The notes under the pieces were generated by a model. That model did no database searches. It saw only the letters and a list, made by a program, of their open reading frames with translations, and had not been told where the DNA came from. Position numbers and translations under genes: made by a program. A stretch of 64,000 nucleotides of DNA from Hoylesella saccharolytica JCM 17484 (GTDB lineage: Bacteria; Bacteroidota; Bacteroidia; Bacteroidales; Bacteroidaceae), in assembly GCF_000614205.1 (NCBI RefSeq), contig NZ_BAKN01000001.1:248001-312000 (forward strand), read 5' to 3'. Of this stretch, positions 39,556 to 49,794 are shown one piece after another (position 1 is the first letter of the stretch; each line of letters begins with the position of its first letter).

Positions 39556-40740
39556 TTAAAATCTGAGGGCCACTTCAATATCTATCATCTGATAGTTGGG
39601 CTTGCTAAGCGAGCGGTCGTTAACAAACACATACTCGCCGGAAAATTTAAGGTTGCGTGTAAGGATGTAGTCGGCACCCAGCTCGTAGAGTGTCTTGGCC
39701 GACCCCCACTCAGCGCGTGAACGATAGAGGTCGTAGCGTGCTTTGATGTGAACTTTCTTTTTGATGATGGGTGCAATGGCCAGCGCATAAAAACCATCGG
39801 CTTTGTTGCCGGCAGCATAATTGATGTCGGCCTTCTGAAGGTCGTCTTTGGTGTTGTAAGTGGTCTGGAAGCTGTAGCCAGTGCTGTGGATATACTCGCT
39901 TCTAAACGTAAAATCGTTGACTGTATATTCTGCACTGAGGGCATAGCGTTGCTTCTCTACCGCTTGCAAGCCTTTAACAATTTGCGGATGTCCGCCGGCA
40001 TCGAGCACAGGAGCATGTGTAACGGGATCGACAAGGGTGTAATTGCCCCGCCGGGCGTATGAGCCTGTCCACCCGAAAACGCCGAGTCGTAATCCTTTAA
40101 CGGGCATTACCCATATACCGCCGATAATATCCTTGCGTTGGTCTACATCTTTTGTATTGATGCCCTGACCGTTATAAACGCCTATTTGATAGTGTACCAG
40201 TTCGCGTCCAGCTGCATTCTTGAGTATATCTCCCTGCAGCTGAATACCGATGTCGCGTCCATTACTGGAATGTTCACCTGTTCTGTCTGAAAAACCGCAT
40301 AGTTTTGATACATTCTGCGACACAGACATGAAGCCTTGATCGATGGGATGAATGGGATTTTCGAACGTGAAAGGTCTCTTAAACTGTCCTAATTTCACGC
40401 GGAAAAACTTGTACTTCTGCCATTCGGAGAAGAGATCTATCACGCGCGGTGACTGCCCAACTGTAGAGATGTTACCATTAAACTGTACTTGTGCTTTCCA
40501 ATAGAAATCATTGAGCAGACTCCCTTCGAGTGATAAACGTCCCAACCGAATGTTAAAAGAGTTACTTTCGGCATCTTCTTGTCCGATGTACTGGTATTGT
40601 GAAATGAGAAGACCACTCAACTTAAGGTCGCTTACCACCGGTGTTTTTTTCTCGGTTGCGGTTATGGGTTCTGTCTGAGCCCTTAGTCCACACACGGATG
40701 TGGCAGCCCAAATAAGTATAAAGATTGTTTTTTGTTTCAT
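39556..40740 (-). CDS. Phosphate-selective porin O/P family protein
   Basis: A 394-residue outer-membrane barrel. After a signal peptide (to about 22) it has the porin O/P pattern: LSGLLISQYQYIG, FNIRLGRLSLEGSLLNDFYWKAQV, VKLGQFKRPFTFENP and LQGDILK, with repeated aromatic strands and a terminal phenylalanine (DIEVALRF). Length is normal for the family. It would allow anion or phosphate uptake, although the pore specificity cannot be seen. It lies 41 bases upstream of the small His-rich ORF and 25 bases downstream of rlmD. Confidence 0.85.
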   Translation of the reverse strand: MKQKTIFILIWAATSVCGLRAQTEPITATEKKTPVVSDLKLSGLLISQYQYIGQEDAESNSFNIRLGRLSLEGSLLNDFYWKAQVQFNGNISTVGQSPRVIDLFSEWQKYKFFRVKLGQFKRPFTFENPIHPIDQGFMSVSQNVSKLCGFSDRTGEHSSNGRDIGIQLQGDILKNAAGRELVHYQIGVYNGQGINTKDVDQRKDIIGGIWVMPVKGLRLGVFGWTGSYARRGNYTLVDPVTHAPVLDAGGHPQIVKGLQAVEKQRYALSAEYTVNDFTFRSEYIHSTGYSFQTTYNTKDDLQKADINYAAGNKADGFYALAIAPIIKKKVHIKARYDLYRSRAEWGSAKTLYELGADYILTRNLKFSGEYVFVNDRSLSKPNYQMIDIEVALRF

Positions 40741-40765
40741 GCGTATTCTATTTAGTTATTATATT

Positions 40766-42187
40766 TTAAGTTCTTCGCTCCAGTAAAACCACATTCTCGA
40801 CGTGGGGCGTATGTGGAAACATATCTACCGGTTGTACATCGGTTATTTGATATCGAGTGTCAAGCGCCATGAGATCTCGAGCCTGAGTAGCAGGGTTACA
40901 GCTGACGTAAACAATGCGTTGGGGGTCGGCATGTAATATCGTTTCTATTACGTCGGCGTGCATTCCAGCGCGTGGCGGATCGGTAATAATGACGTCAGGT
41001 TTACCGTTTTCGGCAATGAAGTCGACATTAAGAATATCTTTCATATCACCGGCATAAAAGACGGTATTATCAATATGGTTAATCACACTGTTTTCTTTGG
41101 CGTCTTCTATTGCCTCGGGCACATACTCTACACCGACAACCTTTTTAGCCGAACGCGCCACAAAGTTGGCAATGGTACCCGTTCCGGTATACAAGTCGTA
41201 TACGGTTTCTATGCCGGAGAGCTTTGCAAAATCTCGGGCTACTGAATAAAGATGGTAAGCCTGATGAGTGTTCGTCTGATAAAAACTCTTTGGGCCAACT
41301 TTAAATTTCAGGTCACCCATTATTTCGTAAATGTAATCTTTCCCCTTAAATACCTCAATGGGCAGATCGTTAAAGGTGTCATTGCATTTCTGATTGTCTA
41401 CATACAAGAGCGATGTAATCTGCGGAAAGGTGTCAGCAAGATGTTGTAGCAAGTCTTGAGCGACTTGTGGGTCATTATCATTTTCAAAATGAAATTGCAC
41501 CAAAACCATCCATTCGCCCGTATCGCTATTGCGTATCATGATGTCACGGAGTAGGCCCGTTTGCTGGCGAAGGTCGAAAAATGAGATATGTTGAGCAAGC
41601 GCGTAATCCCTGATTTCATTCCTTATTTGGTTTTGTAAATCATCCATCAGCCAGCATTTTTCTATCGGCAAAATCTTATCAAAAGCACCTGTGATATGGA
41701 AGCCGATGGCATTCATATTGTCAAAGGTTTGGCCCGAAGCCACCTGTTCTTTGGTGAGCCATCGTTTATTAGAGCAACCGAACTCTAATTTGTTGCGGTA
41801 TTCGCTTGTTAGGTGTGACCCCAAGATATATCTGAACTCGGGCAACGCCACATGAGAAATGCGCGACAACTGGTCGTACACCTGTTTCTGCTTGGCCTTC
41901 AACTGTTCTTCGTAAGGTAGATTTTGCCATTTACAACCCCCGCAGACTCCAAAATGCTCGCACATAGGAACAGCTCGCACATCGCTATATTTTACAAAGC
42001 GTACCGCTTCGCCTTCGCAATAACTATGCTTCTTCCTTTTTATCTGTATATCGACAACATCTCCAGGCACTGTAAAAGGCACAAATACAACCATGTCATT
42101 CACTCGTGCCAATGATTTTCCTTCTGCTGCGACATCCGTAATCGTAATACTCTGCAAGAGTGGTAATTCTTTCTTTCTCCTTGCCAT
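40766..42187 (-). CDS. rlmD: 23S rRNA (uracil-5-)-methyltransferase RlmD
   Basis: Methylates a uracil (U1939 in E. coli numbering) of 23S rRNA with S-adenosylmethionine. The 473-residue protein has an N-terminal TRAM domain (ITDVAAEGKSLARVND), an iron-sulfur cysteine cluster (CEHFGVCGGCKW with a later Cys), the SAM-binding motif YDLYTGTGTIANFVA, and the catalytic region VIITDPPRAG with SCNPATQARDL. Length and order are typical. It is separated from ppdK by a strong hairpin. Confidence 0.92.
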   Translation of the reverse strand: MARRKKELPLLQSITITDVAAEGKSLARVNDMVVFVPFTVPGDVVDIQIKRKKHSYCEGEAVRFVKYSDVRAVPMCEHFGVCGGCKWQNLPYEEQLKAKQKQVYDQLSRISHVALPEFRYILGSHLTSEYRNKLEFGCSNKRWLTKEQVASGQTFDNMNAIGFHITGAFDKILPIEKCWLMDDLQNQIRNEIRDYALAQHISFFDLRQQTGLLRDIMIRNSDTGEWMVLVQFHFENDNDPQVAQDLLQHLADTFPQITSLLYVDNQKCNDTFNDLPIEVFKGKDYIYEIMGDLKFKVGPKSFYQTNTHQAYHLYSVARDFAKLSGIETVYDLYTGTGTIANFVARSAKKVVGVEYVPEAIEDAKENSVINHIDNTVFYAGDMKDILNVDFIAENGKPDVIITDPPRAGMHADVIETILHADPQRIVYVSCNPATQARDLMALDTRYQITDVQPVDMFPHTPHVENVVLLERRT

Positions 42188-42255
42188 ACTATAAATAATG
42201 GTGCAAAGATATGTATTTTTTATCTATAACCCGTATAAAAAGGATATTTACAAAT

Positions 42256-42291
42256 CGAGGGTTAAGCTTTTTGTAAAAAGCTTAACCCTCG
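42256..42291 (-). terminator. Long 17-bp hairpin downstream of ppdK
   Basis: CGAGGGTTAAGCTTTTT and AAAAAGCTTAACCCTCG pair around a two-base GT loop, 28 bases past the ppdK stop. The minus-strand T-tract after it is weak. Confidence 0.65.
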
Positions 42292-42318
42292 TTATGTTGA
42301 GTTAGTTTTATATCACAA

Positions 42319-45042
42319 TTACGATTCTTCCACTGCTGCTTGCGCCGCTGCCAAACGGGCGATAGGCACACGGAACGGAGAACAGCTCACATAGTTGAGA
42401 CCTACACGATGGCAGAATTTTACCGACTCCGGTTCGCCGCCATGTTCTCCACAGATGCCGCAAATAAGATTGGGGCGTGTAGAACGGCCTTTTTGCACAG
42501 CCATATCAATAAGCTGACCCACACCCTTTTGGTCTAAAACTTGGAATGGATCAACGCTTAAGATCTTCTTTTCCAGATATACAGGCAGGAAACCTGCTAT
42601 GTCATCGCGACTGTATCCGAAAGTCATTTGGGTAAGGTCATTCGTGCCAAAACTGAAATATTCAGCACGCTTAGCGATGTTATCGGCAACCAAAGCTGCA
42701 CGCGGAACCTCAATCATCGTACCTACATGGAAAGGTACTTCTATGCCTTCTTCTTCAAAAAGACGGGCGGCTGTTTCGCGGATAACCTTATCTTGCTCGT
42801 CAAACTCATTAACTACTCCAATCAATGGCACCATAATCTCGGGATGCGGGTCAAATCCTTCCTTCTTTAATTGTATGGCAGCACCAAGAATGGCCCGTGT
42901 TTGCATAGCTGTTATTTCAGGATAGGTATTGCCCAATCGACATCCGCGATGTCCCAACATGGGGTTATGCTCACTCAATGAGTTAACGCGGCGCTGTATT
43001 TCTTGTACCGAAATTCCCATTTCATCTGCCATTGTCTGCTGCCCTTCGAGATCGTGCGGAACGAATTCGTGCAAAGGCGGGTCGAGTAGACGGATGTTTA
43101 CAGGATAGCCATTCATCGATTTGAGAATGCCGTAGAAGTCTTGTCGCTGATACGGTAACAGTTTTTCGAGTGCTTTTTCACGACCTTCTTTCGTGTCAGA
43201 CAATATCATTTCGCGCATCGCCTTTATCTTTTCATTCTCGAAGAACATGTGTTCAGTTCGACAAAGACCGATGCCTACTGCTCCGAAGTTATGGGCTACA
43301 TCGGCATCATGTGGTGTATCGGCATTGGTACGTACAACAAGTTTGGTGTACTTATTGCAGAGTTCCATCAAAGCAGCTAAATCACCTGTTACTTTTGCCG
43401 GTTGTGTGGTAACCTGTCCGAGATAAACCTCGCCCGTGCTACCATTTAACGAGATATAATCACCTTCCTTAATAATGGTTCCGTCTACTTCAAGTGTGCG
43501 CTCTTTGTAATTAATGTTGATAGCACCTGCCCCTGAAACGCAGCATTTACCCATACCTCTCGCCACTACGGCAGCATGAGATGTCATACCTCCGCGTGCT
43601 GTAAGGATACCTTCCGCTGCAGACATTCCAGCTAGATCTTCAGGAGATGTCTCGATACGAACCATGATAACTTGATGTCCTTCTTCATGCCAATGAGCGG
43701 CATCGTCGGCAAAAAAGACAACCTGCCCACATGCAGCACCTGGCGAAGCAGGTAATCCACGTGTAAGAACCTTGGCTTGCTTCTGTGCCGTTTTATCGAA
43801 AACAGGATGCAACAGTTCGTCCAATTTATTAGGCTCGCAACGCTTCAGTGCTGTTTTTTCATCGATTTCTCCTTCACGTAACAAGTCCATAGCAATTTTT
43901 ACCATTGCCGTACCCGTACGTTTTCCATTACGGGTTTGAAGGAACCACAGTTTACCGTCTTGCACAGTAAACTCCATATCTTGCATATCATGATAATGCC
44001 GCTCAAGCTTTTCCTGAAGAGTATTCAGCTGTGCATAAATCTCGGGCATGGTTTCTTCCATCGAAGGAAACTGGCTTGCACGTACGTTCTCGTCAATACA
44101 TTGTTGTTTAGCCCAGCGCAAAGAGCCTTCTTTAGTAATTTGTTGTGGTGTGCGGATACCCGCAACAACATCTTCTCCCTGCGCATTGACAAGATATTCG
44201 CCATTGAAAATATTCTCACCGGTAGCAGCATCACGACTGAAACATACACCGGTGGCAGATGTGTTGCCCATATTACCGAATACCATTGCCTGAACATTAA
44301 CAGCCGTTCCCCATTCAGCAGGTATGCCTTCCATTTTCCGATAGAGAATGGCACGTTCGTTCATCCAACTGTCAAATACAGCACAAACAGCTCCCCAAAG
44401 CTGTTCCATAGGCTCTGTTGGGAAATCTTTACCTGTTTGTTTCTTGATGGCCGCTTTAAAAAGTGCTACAAGCGATTTAAGTTCATCCACGCTCATTTCG
44501 TTATCCAGCTTAATGCCGCGTTGTGCTTTAACTTGCTGAATAATTTCCTCAAACGGGTCTATATCTTCTTTGTTGGTAGGTTTCATTCCCAAAACAACAT
44601 CACCATACATCTGTACAAAACGGCGATAGCTATCGTAAGCGAAACGTTCGTTACCCGATTTTTCGGCCAAACCTTTTACAACAACATCATTAAGCCCCAA
44701 ATTAAGAATGGTATCCATCATACCCGGCATGGATGCACGCGCTCCTGAGCGTACTGAAACCAATAAAGGATTCGTTGTATCGCCGAATTTGCAATTCATC
44801 AAGTTCTCTATATGATGCACTGCTTTTTCTACTTCATCTTTCAATAGAGCAACAACGGTTTCTTTACCTTTTACAAAATATTCATTACAAACATCTGTTG
44901 TAATCGTAAAACCGGGAGGAACAGGCACCCCAATCAGGTTCATCTCCGCTAGATTGGCACCTTTTCCACCTAGCAAATTTTTCATTTCCGCCTTACCTTC
45001 TGCAACGCCATTACCAAAGGTATAAACTCTTTTTTCGCTCAT
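42319..45042 (-). CDS. ppdK: Pyruvate, phosphate dikinase
   Basis: Interconverts pyruvate and phosphoenolpyruvate with ATP and phosphate, giving anaerobes a reversible PEP step. The 907-residue protein has the ATP-grasp part (GGKGANLAEM, VSVRSGARASMPGMMDT), the phosphohistidine loop GGMTSHAAVVARGMG, and the C-terminal PEP-binding barrel with FGTNDLTQMTFGYSRDD and the active-site GICGEHGG with its Cys. It is full length. It stands alone with a hairpin at its end. Confidence 0.98.
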   Translation of the reverse strand: MSEKRVYTFGNGVAEGKAEMKNLLGGKGANLAEMNLIGVPVPPGFTITTDVCNEYFVKGKETVVALLKDEVEKAVHHIENLMNCKFGDTTNPLLVSVRSGARASMPGMMDTILNLGLNDVVVKGLAEKSGNERFAYDSYRRFVQMYGDVVLGMKPTNKEDIDPFEEIIQQVKAQRGIKLDNEMSVDELKSLVALFKAAIKKQTGKDFPTEPMEQLWGAVCAVFDSWMNERAILYRKMEGIPAEWGTAVNVQAMVFGNMGNTSATGVCFSRDAATGENIFNGEYLVNAQGEDVVAGIRTPQQITKEGSLRWAKQQCIDENVRASQFPSMEETMPEIYAQLNTLQEKLERHYHDMQDMEFTVQDGKLWFLQTRNGKRTGTAMVKIAMDLLREGEIDEKTALKRCEPNKLDELLHPVFDKTAQKQAKVLTRGLPASPGAACGQVVFFADDAAHWHEEGHQVIMVRIETSPEDLAGMSAAEGILTARGGMTSHAAVVARGMGKCCVSGAGAININYKERTLEVDGTIIKEGDYISLNGSTGEVYLGQVTTQPAKVTGDLAALMELCNKYTKLVVRTNADTPHDADVAHNFGAVGIGLCRTEHMFFENEKIKAMREMILSDTKEGREKALEKLLPYQRQDFYGILKSMNGYPVNIRLLDPPLHEFVPHDLEGQQTMADEMGISVQEIQRRVNSLSEHNPMLGHRGCRLGNTYPEITAMQTRAILGAAIQLKKEGFDPHPEIMVPLIGVVNEFDEQDKVIRETAARLFEEEGIEVPFHVGTMIEVPRAALVADNIAKRAEYFSFGTNDLTQMTFGYSRDDIAGFLPVYLEKKILSVDPFQVLDQKGVGQLIDMAVQKGRSTRPNLICGICGEHGGEPESVKFCHRVGLNYVSCSPFRVPIARLAAAQAAVEES

Positions 45043-45355
45043 AGTTAATTGTATAATTGTTCTAGTACTTTTAATTGTTGCAAATATAATCTATTTTTAT
45101 AAATTTCCCAAAATATTTACACCGAAAGTTGTAAACTCCACATTGCATTTCTTATGCCTAATAAATGGAGGATGTAAAACGAAAATTTAAATTCGGTCAG
45201 GAGGGAGAAACAGACCTAATAACAGGGCGTAGAAAAATAAAGAGGTATCTCTCGACACCCCTTTACATAATATACAAAAACATTATGAATTTTATTTAGC
45301 GAACAAGATTAAAAGTTTACTGTTATGATTTTTCTTTTTCTACTTCGTTCAAATG
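45043..45355. other. Intergenic stretch, no gene seen
   Basis: AT-rich, with no supported gene or strong hairpin. It includes the start-side regulatory space of ppdK. Confidence 0.4.
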
Positions 45356-45721
45356 TTACTGAGCCATTTTGTAATCTCGCCCTTTGCGTTCGCAGTATCG
45401 TTCACACTGTCTGCAAATATCATATCCAAGCATAGCGCCTAATATGAAATCTTCTTCAGGACTCAATTGATTAAGCGGCCGATTAACCATTAGGCGGATG
45501 GCATCCAGACATTCTCGGCGCCCAAAAAACAAATTTAGATTGTCTTTCCCCACCGGTATAATCAGGTAATCAATGTTTTGATGCTCCAGTCGAGCTATTG
45601 CATGCTGTTCATATTTTCTGTTAAAAGTGTACAAAACCATTTGCCGTACACCTTTTTTATACTCGTAAATATGATTCATCAAAACCTTCATGTCGGCAGA
45701 TAATAACTCGTTCTGCGGCAT
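45356..45721 (-). CDS. DUF2023 family protein
   Basis: A 121-residue protein. The longest frame starts at 45844, which would overlap the flavodoxin gene; the first start that fits the family pattern is the ATG at 45721 (MPQNELLSAD), just before the conserved core MKVLMNHIYEYKKGVRQMVL. The protein also contains IDYLIIPVGKDNLNLFFG and ends with CRQCERYCERKGR. DUF2023 proteins are commonly encoded beside a flavodoxin, as here (89 bases downstream of it on the same strand). A redox or iron-sulfur linked role is suggested by the Cys cluster and neighbour, but not known. Confidence 0.75.
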   Translation of the reverse strand: MPQNELLSADMKVLMNHIYEYKKGVRQMVLYTFNRKYEQHAIARLEHQNIDYLIIPVGKDNLNLFFGRRECLDAIRLMVNRPLNQLSPEEDFILGAMLGYDICRQCERYCERKGRDYKMAQ

Positions 45722-45809
45722 ATCGTTTACGCTTTCAATGCAGCTCCCGAATAAAATCGTAAGCCCACTATTCCAATTGAAATTTACAAAAGCCCTCTTT
45801 TTGTTAGTT

Positions 45810-46304
45810 TTACAATGCAGGTTTGATCGCCTCAAGCCAAGCATCGATGCGGCCTTCTGTCTTATCGTCTTCGTTTACATCATCAAGCGCAAGACCCATA
45901 AACTTACCATCCGCAACAGCATCGCTATCGTCGAAGGTATAACCGTCTGTCGAAACTTCACCTATCATCGTTGCTCCCGATGCCTTGGCTGCATTATAAA
46001 GTTCTGCCATTGCACCGCAGAAAGTATCCGAATAGCTTTCTGCATCGCCGCAACCGAATACGGCAACGGTTTTACCAGCTAACGACGTGTCTTTTAAAAC
46101 CTTTACACCATCATACCAATCGTCTTGCAATTCGCCTGCACCCCATGTTGAGGTACCGATCAGGAGGTTATCATTGGCAGCAACAACATCTGCATTAAAG
46201 TTCGTAACTTCTATTGCTTCAACACCCAATTTGCTTGCTATTGTTTCTGCAATGCTTTGACATGTCCCGGTAGAAGAACCGTATACAACAACCGTTTTTT
46301 TCAT
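45810..46304 (-). CDS. fldA: Flavodoxin
   Basis: A small FMN-dependent electron carrier. I chose the ATG at 46304, which places MKKTVVVYGSSTGTCQSIAETIASKLG at the N-terminus; the longer frame adds an unlikely leader. The 164-residue product has the FMN phosphate loop SSTGTCQ (with Cys where many have an aliphatic residue) and the isoalloxazine-binding region GTSTWGAGELQDDWYD and GDAESYSDTFCGAM. It likely supports low-potential electron transfer under iron limitation. DUF2023 follows. Confidence 0.93.
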   Translation of the reverse strand: MKKTVVVYGSSTGTCQSIAETIASKLGVEAIEVTNFNADVVAANDNLLIGTSTWGAGELQDDWYDGVKVLKDTSLAGKTVAVFGCGDAESYSDTFCGAMAELYNAAKASGATMIGEVSTDGYTFDDSDAVADGKFMGLALDDVNEDDKTEGRIDAWLEAIKPAL

Positions 46305-46618
46305 TTCAATTCTTAAGTTTTTTGTGATTAATTGATTTGAATGCAAAGATAAATAGGATAAAAAAATACCACAATACCTAAAAATGGGGGTTTTTCGTAC
46401 ACGATATGGTTATTTATCAGATGATGCTTTCTCGTGTGATTAATTCCGTTCTACGGTATAATGAGGTGCAGGTGGAGCTAAGAAGAAAATTCAAGTTTAT
46501 GCCTTTCGGATACACCACGATGTTATATCTTGTACTTAAAAATAATGAAGGCCTTGAATAGAAGGGGTTCTTAGACGTTAATCGGAAACAAATAAGAAGT
46601 CTAAGGTTTGTTTTTCTG

Positions 46619-46661
46619 CTAAAAAAGAAATGGGGACATGCTCGAAAGAGCATGTCCCCAT
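46619..46661 (-). terminator. Terminator of the 120-residue exported protein gene
   Basis: ATGGGGACATGCTC and GAGCATGTCCCCAT form a perfect 14-bp stem with a GAAA loop; on the minus strand TTTCTTTTTT follows. It ends 28 bases after the gene at 46690. Confidence 0.9.
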
Positions 46662-46689
46662 CTTATCTTGTATGGTTTGCACCAGTTTG

Positions 46690-47052
46690 TTAGTTGTTCA
46701 AGCCACGATTATTAATTGTAGCATTGAGCAGCAACAGATACTTGCGATACTGATCTCTGTCAAGAATATAGTGCATATATTTCAGATCTTTTTCGATAGC
46801 CTTGTTTACCATCGCCTTACGATCGTCTTTCGGAGCAACTGCAGCATTCAACATTTCTGCACAGAAAGTCTTATGTACATCTTCTACACTCTCCATCTGA
46901 TCGAGTGTCAAACCTAAGGCCTGACCCAACTTGCGGTAGTTAACCGTCATATCATAGGCTTGAATATCGTTTACTACGTTTGTGTTTTCTCCTTCAGCAA
47001 ATGCCATTGTCATACTCAGCATAGCAACTAATGTCAAAACAATCTTTTTCAT
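46690..47052 (-). CDS. Exported 120-residue protein, unknown
   Basis: A 120-residue protein with a clear signal peptide (MKKIVLTLVAMLSMTMAFA) and a mature part made of charged helices: MTVNYRKLGQALGLTLDQMESV, DRKAMVNKAIEKDLKYMHYILD and QYRKYLLLLNATINNRGLN. The C-terminal YRKYLLLLNATINNRG is characteristic of a recurrent small exported family in Prevotella and Bacteroides; I do not know its function. It stands alone with its own terminator. Confidence 0.6.
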   Translation of the reverse strand: MKKIVLTLVAMLSMTMAFAEGENTNVVNDIQAYDMTVNYRKLGQALGLTLDQMESVEDVHKTFCAEMLNAAVAPKDDRKAMVNKAIEKDLKYMHYILDRDQYRKYLLLLNATINNRGLNN

Positions 47053-47330
47053 AACTTTTACCTTTCTTTTAATTCCCCATCTTTTATCGGGGACTTTTTA
47101 TGTTTTACTATTTTTACTTTTAATTATCCTTGTGTCTTATTGACGATGCAAAGGTATAACGTTTTTAAACTTCATACAAGTAAAATGTTAGATTGTTTGC
47201 GCAAACAGCATGCTTTATTGATATAAATCAAATCGTATTACTTTTAATTTGTTACTTTAATGAATATGGGTTCTATATATAATAAAGGTATAACCAAGGT
47301 ATATTTATTTTTCAAAGGAGATGTGCATAA

Positions 47331-47366
47331 TTAAAAGGTGAGCACAGTATAAACCATGCTCACCTT
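47331..47366 (-). terminator. Terminator of rny
   Basis: AAGGTGAGCA and TGCTCACCTT pair around a 12-base loop, 32 bases after the rny stop, with TTTTAA on the minus strand. Confidence 0.65.
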
Positions 47367-47397
47367 ATTATATATAATGTTTGATGTTGTAATTACC

Positions 47398-48934
47398 CTA
47401 CTTGGCGAAAGCTACAGAACGAGTTTCGCGAATAACCGTAATTTTAACCTGACCGGGATAGGTCATTTCGTTCTGTATCCTTGTGGCTATCTCGCCACTC
47501 AACTTCTCACTTTCGGCATCGTCCATCTTATCTGCACCAACGATGACACGTAGTTCACGGCCGGCTTGAATAGCATAAGTCTTTGTTACACCGGGATAAC
47601 TCATGGCTATTGCTTCTAAGTCATTGAGTCGCTTAATGTATGCTTCCACAATTTCGCGACGTGCTCCGGGGCGTGCACCCGATATGGCATCGCACACTTG
47701 AACAATAGGTGCCAGCAATGTGTTCATCTCTATTTCGTCGTGGTGAGCGCCTATCGCATTGCAAATATCGGGTTTTTCCTTATATTTCTCAGCAATTTTT
47801 GCACCATACAGAGCATGCGGCAATTCGCTCTCTTCATCGGGAACTTTACCTATATCATGAAGAAGTCCGGCACGTTTGGCTTTCTTTGGGTTCAAACCCA
47901 ACTCTGAAGCCATCACTGCGCAAAGGTTAGCTGTCTCGCGAGCATGCTGTAAAAGGTTCTGTCCATACGACGAACGATACTTCATTTTACCCACAATGCG
48001 AATTAGTTCGGGGTGCAAACCATGAATACCCAAGTCTATTGCAGTTCGTTTTCCTGTTTCGATAATCTCATTATCGAGTTGTTTCTTCACCTTCGATACA
48101 ACCTCTTCGATGCGTGCGGGATGAATACGGCCATCAGAAACCAACTGATGCAAAGCCAAGCGGCATACCTCTCTGCGCACGGGATCAAAAGCTGAGATAA
48201 CAATTGCCTCAGGAGTGTCGTCCACAACAATCTCTACTCCCGTTGCAGCTTCTAAGGCGCGAATGTTTCTTCCCTCACGCCCAATGATGCGACCTTTCAC
48301 CTCATCGTTGTCAATATGAAAGACGCTGACCGAGTTTTCGATAGCTGTTTCAGTAGCAACACGCTGTATAGTCTGTATAACAATTCTCTTTGCTTGCTGG
48401 TTGGCATTCAGTTTTGCCTCATCAATAATTTCGTTGATGTATCCGGCAGCATCCGTTCTGGCCTCATCTTTTAGGCTTTCAATAAGACGTTCTTTAGCCT
48501 CTGTGGCACTAAGCCCTGATAATTCTTCAAGCTTGGTACGCTCTTGCGCCTGCATTTTCTCCAACTCTTCCTGCTTGATACCCAACAATTTTTTCTCGTT
48601 TTCGATACGCAACTGGCTCTGTTCTAATTCTTGTTTTCGACGCCCGAGCTCTTCTTGTCGCTGATTAAGAGATATTTCACGCTGCTTTAGCCTGTTTTCG
48701 CCTTGCTGGATACGTTGTGTACGCTCTTGTACCTCACGCTCTAATTCACTTTTTTTTATTGAGAAACTTCTCTTTTACCTCAAGTAGCTTTTTCTCTTTT
48801 AGAACCTCTGCCTCTTTATTGGCAGCATCAATCATTTGGTTATACTTTCCTTTAATGATATATCGAAATATCAGATAACCGATCGAACATCCTAAAACTA
48901 AAGCTACGACATCAGAAATTATAAAACCTGTCAT
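47398..48934 (-). CDS. rny: Ribonuclease Y, one-base frameshift in an A8 run
   Basis: Membrane-bound endoribonuclease that starts mRNA decay. The N-terminal part (48934) has a transmembrane anchor ([21 protein letters not shown]) and coiled coil, ending [13 protein letters not shown] before a stop at a T8 (A8 in mRNA) at 48750-48757. Removing one A restores the expected [20 protein letters not shown], then the KH domain ([17 protein letters not shown]), the HD domain with [14 protein letters not shown], and the C-terminus [12 protein letters not shown]. Total about 511 residues. Homopolymer error is the likely cause; loss of rny would be notable. The ORF frame is otherwise intact. Confidence 0.93.
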
Positions 48935-49049
48935 ATTGTTAATTTATTTGTAATGTTTTTGTTTTGTATGGATTTAACCATTGAGCAAAACAACAGATTT
49001 AGGTCTAAAGACATCATCAAAGCAGGTCTGTGTATACAAAAGAACTTCA

Positions 49050-49364
49050 TTACTCATCAGAAGTTTCATGTAAACACGCTTCTATCTCTTCACTCAGCAT
49101 ATTGATAACCTCTTTATAAGGTTCGGCATCGGTGTTAGCGGCTGTTTTTGCAAATCTGAAAGCAACATCTATCAATGTCATTAAAAAGATTTCGTCTTTC
49201 TCCTTGTGTTTATTAAACCGTTCGGCATAAAAGTTTACCAAATCAGTTACCAGCAAGGCAGCCTTTCTGTAGTATTCTTCATCTTCTCTTGGCGTGTTTA
49301 CAGAGAATTCTTTACCGTATACCGTTAGCCTTATCTTTAACTTATCTCTCTTGTCTTTAGCCAT
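49050..49364 (-). CDS. zapA: Cell division protein ZapA
   Basis: Small protein that promotes FtsZ bundling. I use the ATG at 49364 (MAKDKRDKLKIRLTVYGK), since the alternative two codons upstream lies within the preceding gene. The 104-residue product shows the ZapA N-terminal strand (LKIRLTVYGKEFSVNTP) and a coiled-coil C-terminus (FLMTLIDVAFRFAKTAA). The preceding gene overlaps it by 8 bases, so the two are co-translated. Confidence 0.85.
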   Translation of the reverse strand: MAKDKRDKLKIRLTVYGKEFSVNTPREDEEYYRKAALLVTDLVNFYAERFNKHKEKDEIFLMTLIDVAFRFAKTAANTDAEPYKEVINMLSEEIEACLHETSDE

Positions 49365-49665
49365 TATCAAGACTGTTTTTACTCAACAATGTAATACATT
49401 TGTCGACGTCTCGAATAAGCTTTGATAGTCGTTTTTGGGCAGATTGCATATCGCCATTTGTTATTTCGACCATCCTAGCCACTTTAAGACTATTGTAATT
49501 GCTATGTGCCGTTTGCAATTCTTCTTTCAATTGTTCGATAGTAGCATCACGCTCGTTTATCGTTGCTTGCAGTTCGCCGTTTTTCCGTTTTTCTTCTCGA
49601 TATTGAAGTAACAGCTGCCTTACGTGCGCGGTAATTTGCGACAATGCGTTATCATTGGCATCCAT
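49357..49665 (-). CDS. Coiled-coil protein upstream of zapA
   Basis: A 102-residue coiled-coil protein: QYREEKRKNGELQATINERDATIEQLKEELQTAHSNYNSLK. It overlaps the zapA start by 8 bases, which ties it to cell division, perhaps as a ZapB-like partner. This is inferred from gene position; I know no named family. Confidence 0.6.
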   Translation of the reverse strand: MDANDNALSQITAHVRQLLLQYREEKRKNGELQATINERDATIEQLKEELQTAHSNYNSLKVARMVEITNGDMQSAQKRLSKLIRDVDKCITLLSKNSLDNG

Positions 49666-49794
49666 AGAACATACAATTTGGCTACAAATTTAACTTAATA
49701 ATCTGGAAAATACAAATTATAATTGTGCTTTTTACCCCTATCTCACCTTGTGTTTTATGAAGGAAAGTATCAAATTGGCACAAATTTCTTCAAC

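Noticed and set aside
46406..46561. 51-codon plus-strand frame between fldA and the 120-residue exported protein gene
   Set aside because: The translation is clean and ends in a helical stretch, but there is no promoter, no ribosome site and no family that I know.
48750..48757. Programmed frameshifting at the A8 run of rny (and the A7 run of rfbC)
   Set aside because: Polymerase slippage on such runs is possible, but six other genes in the window show one-base errors outside long A runs, so error is simpler.
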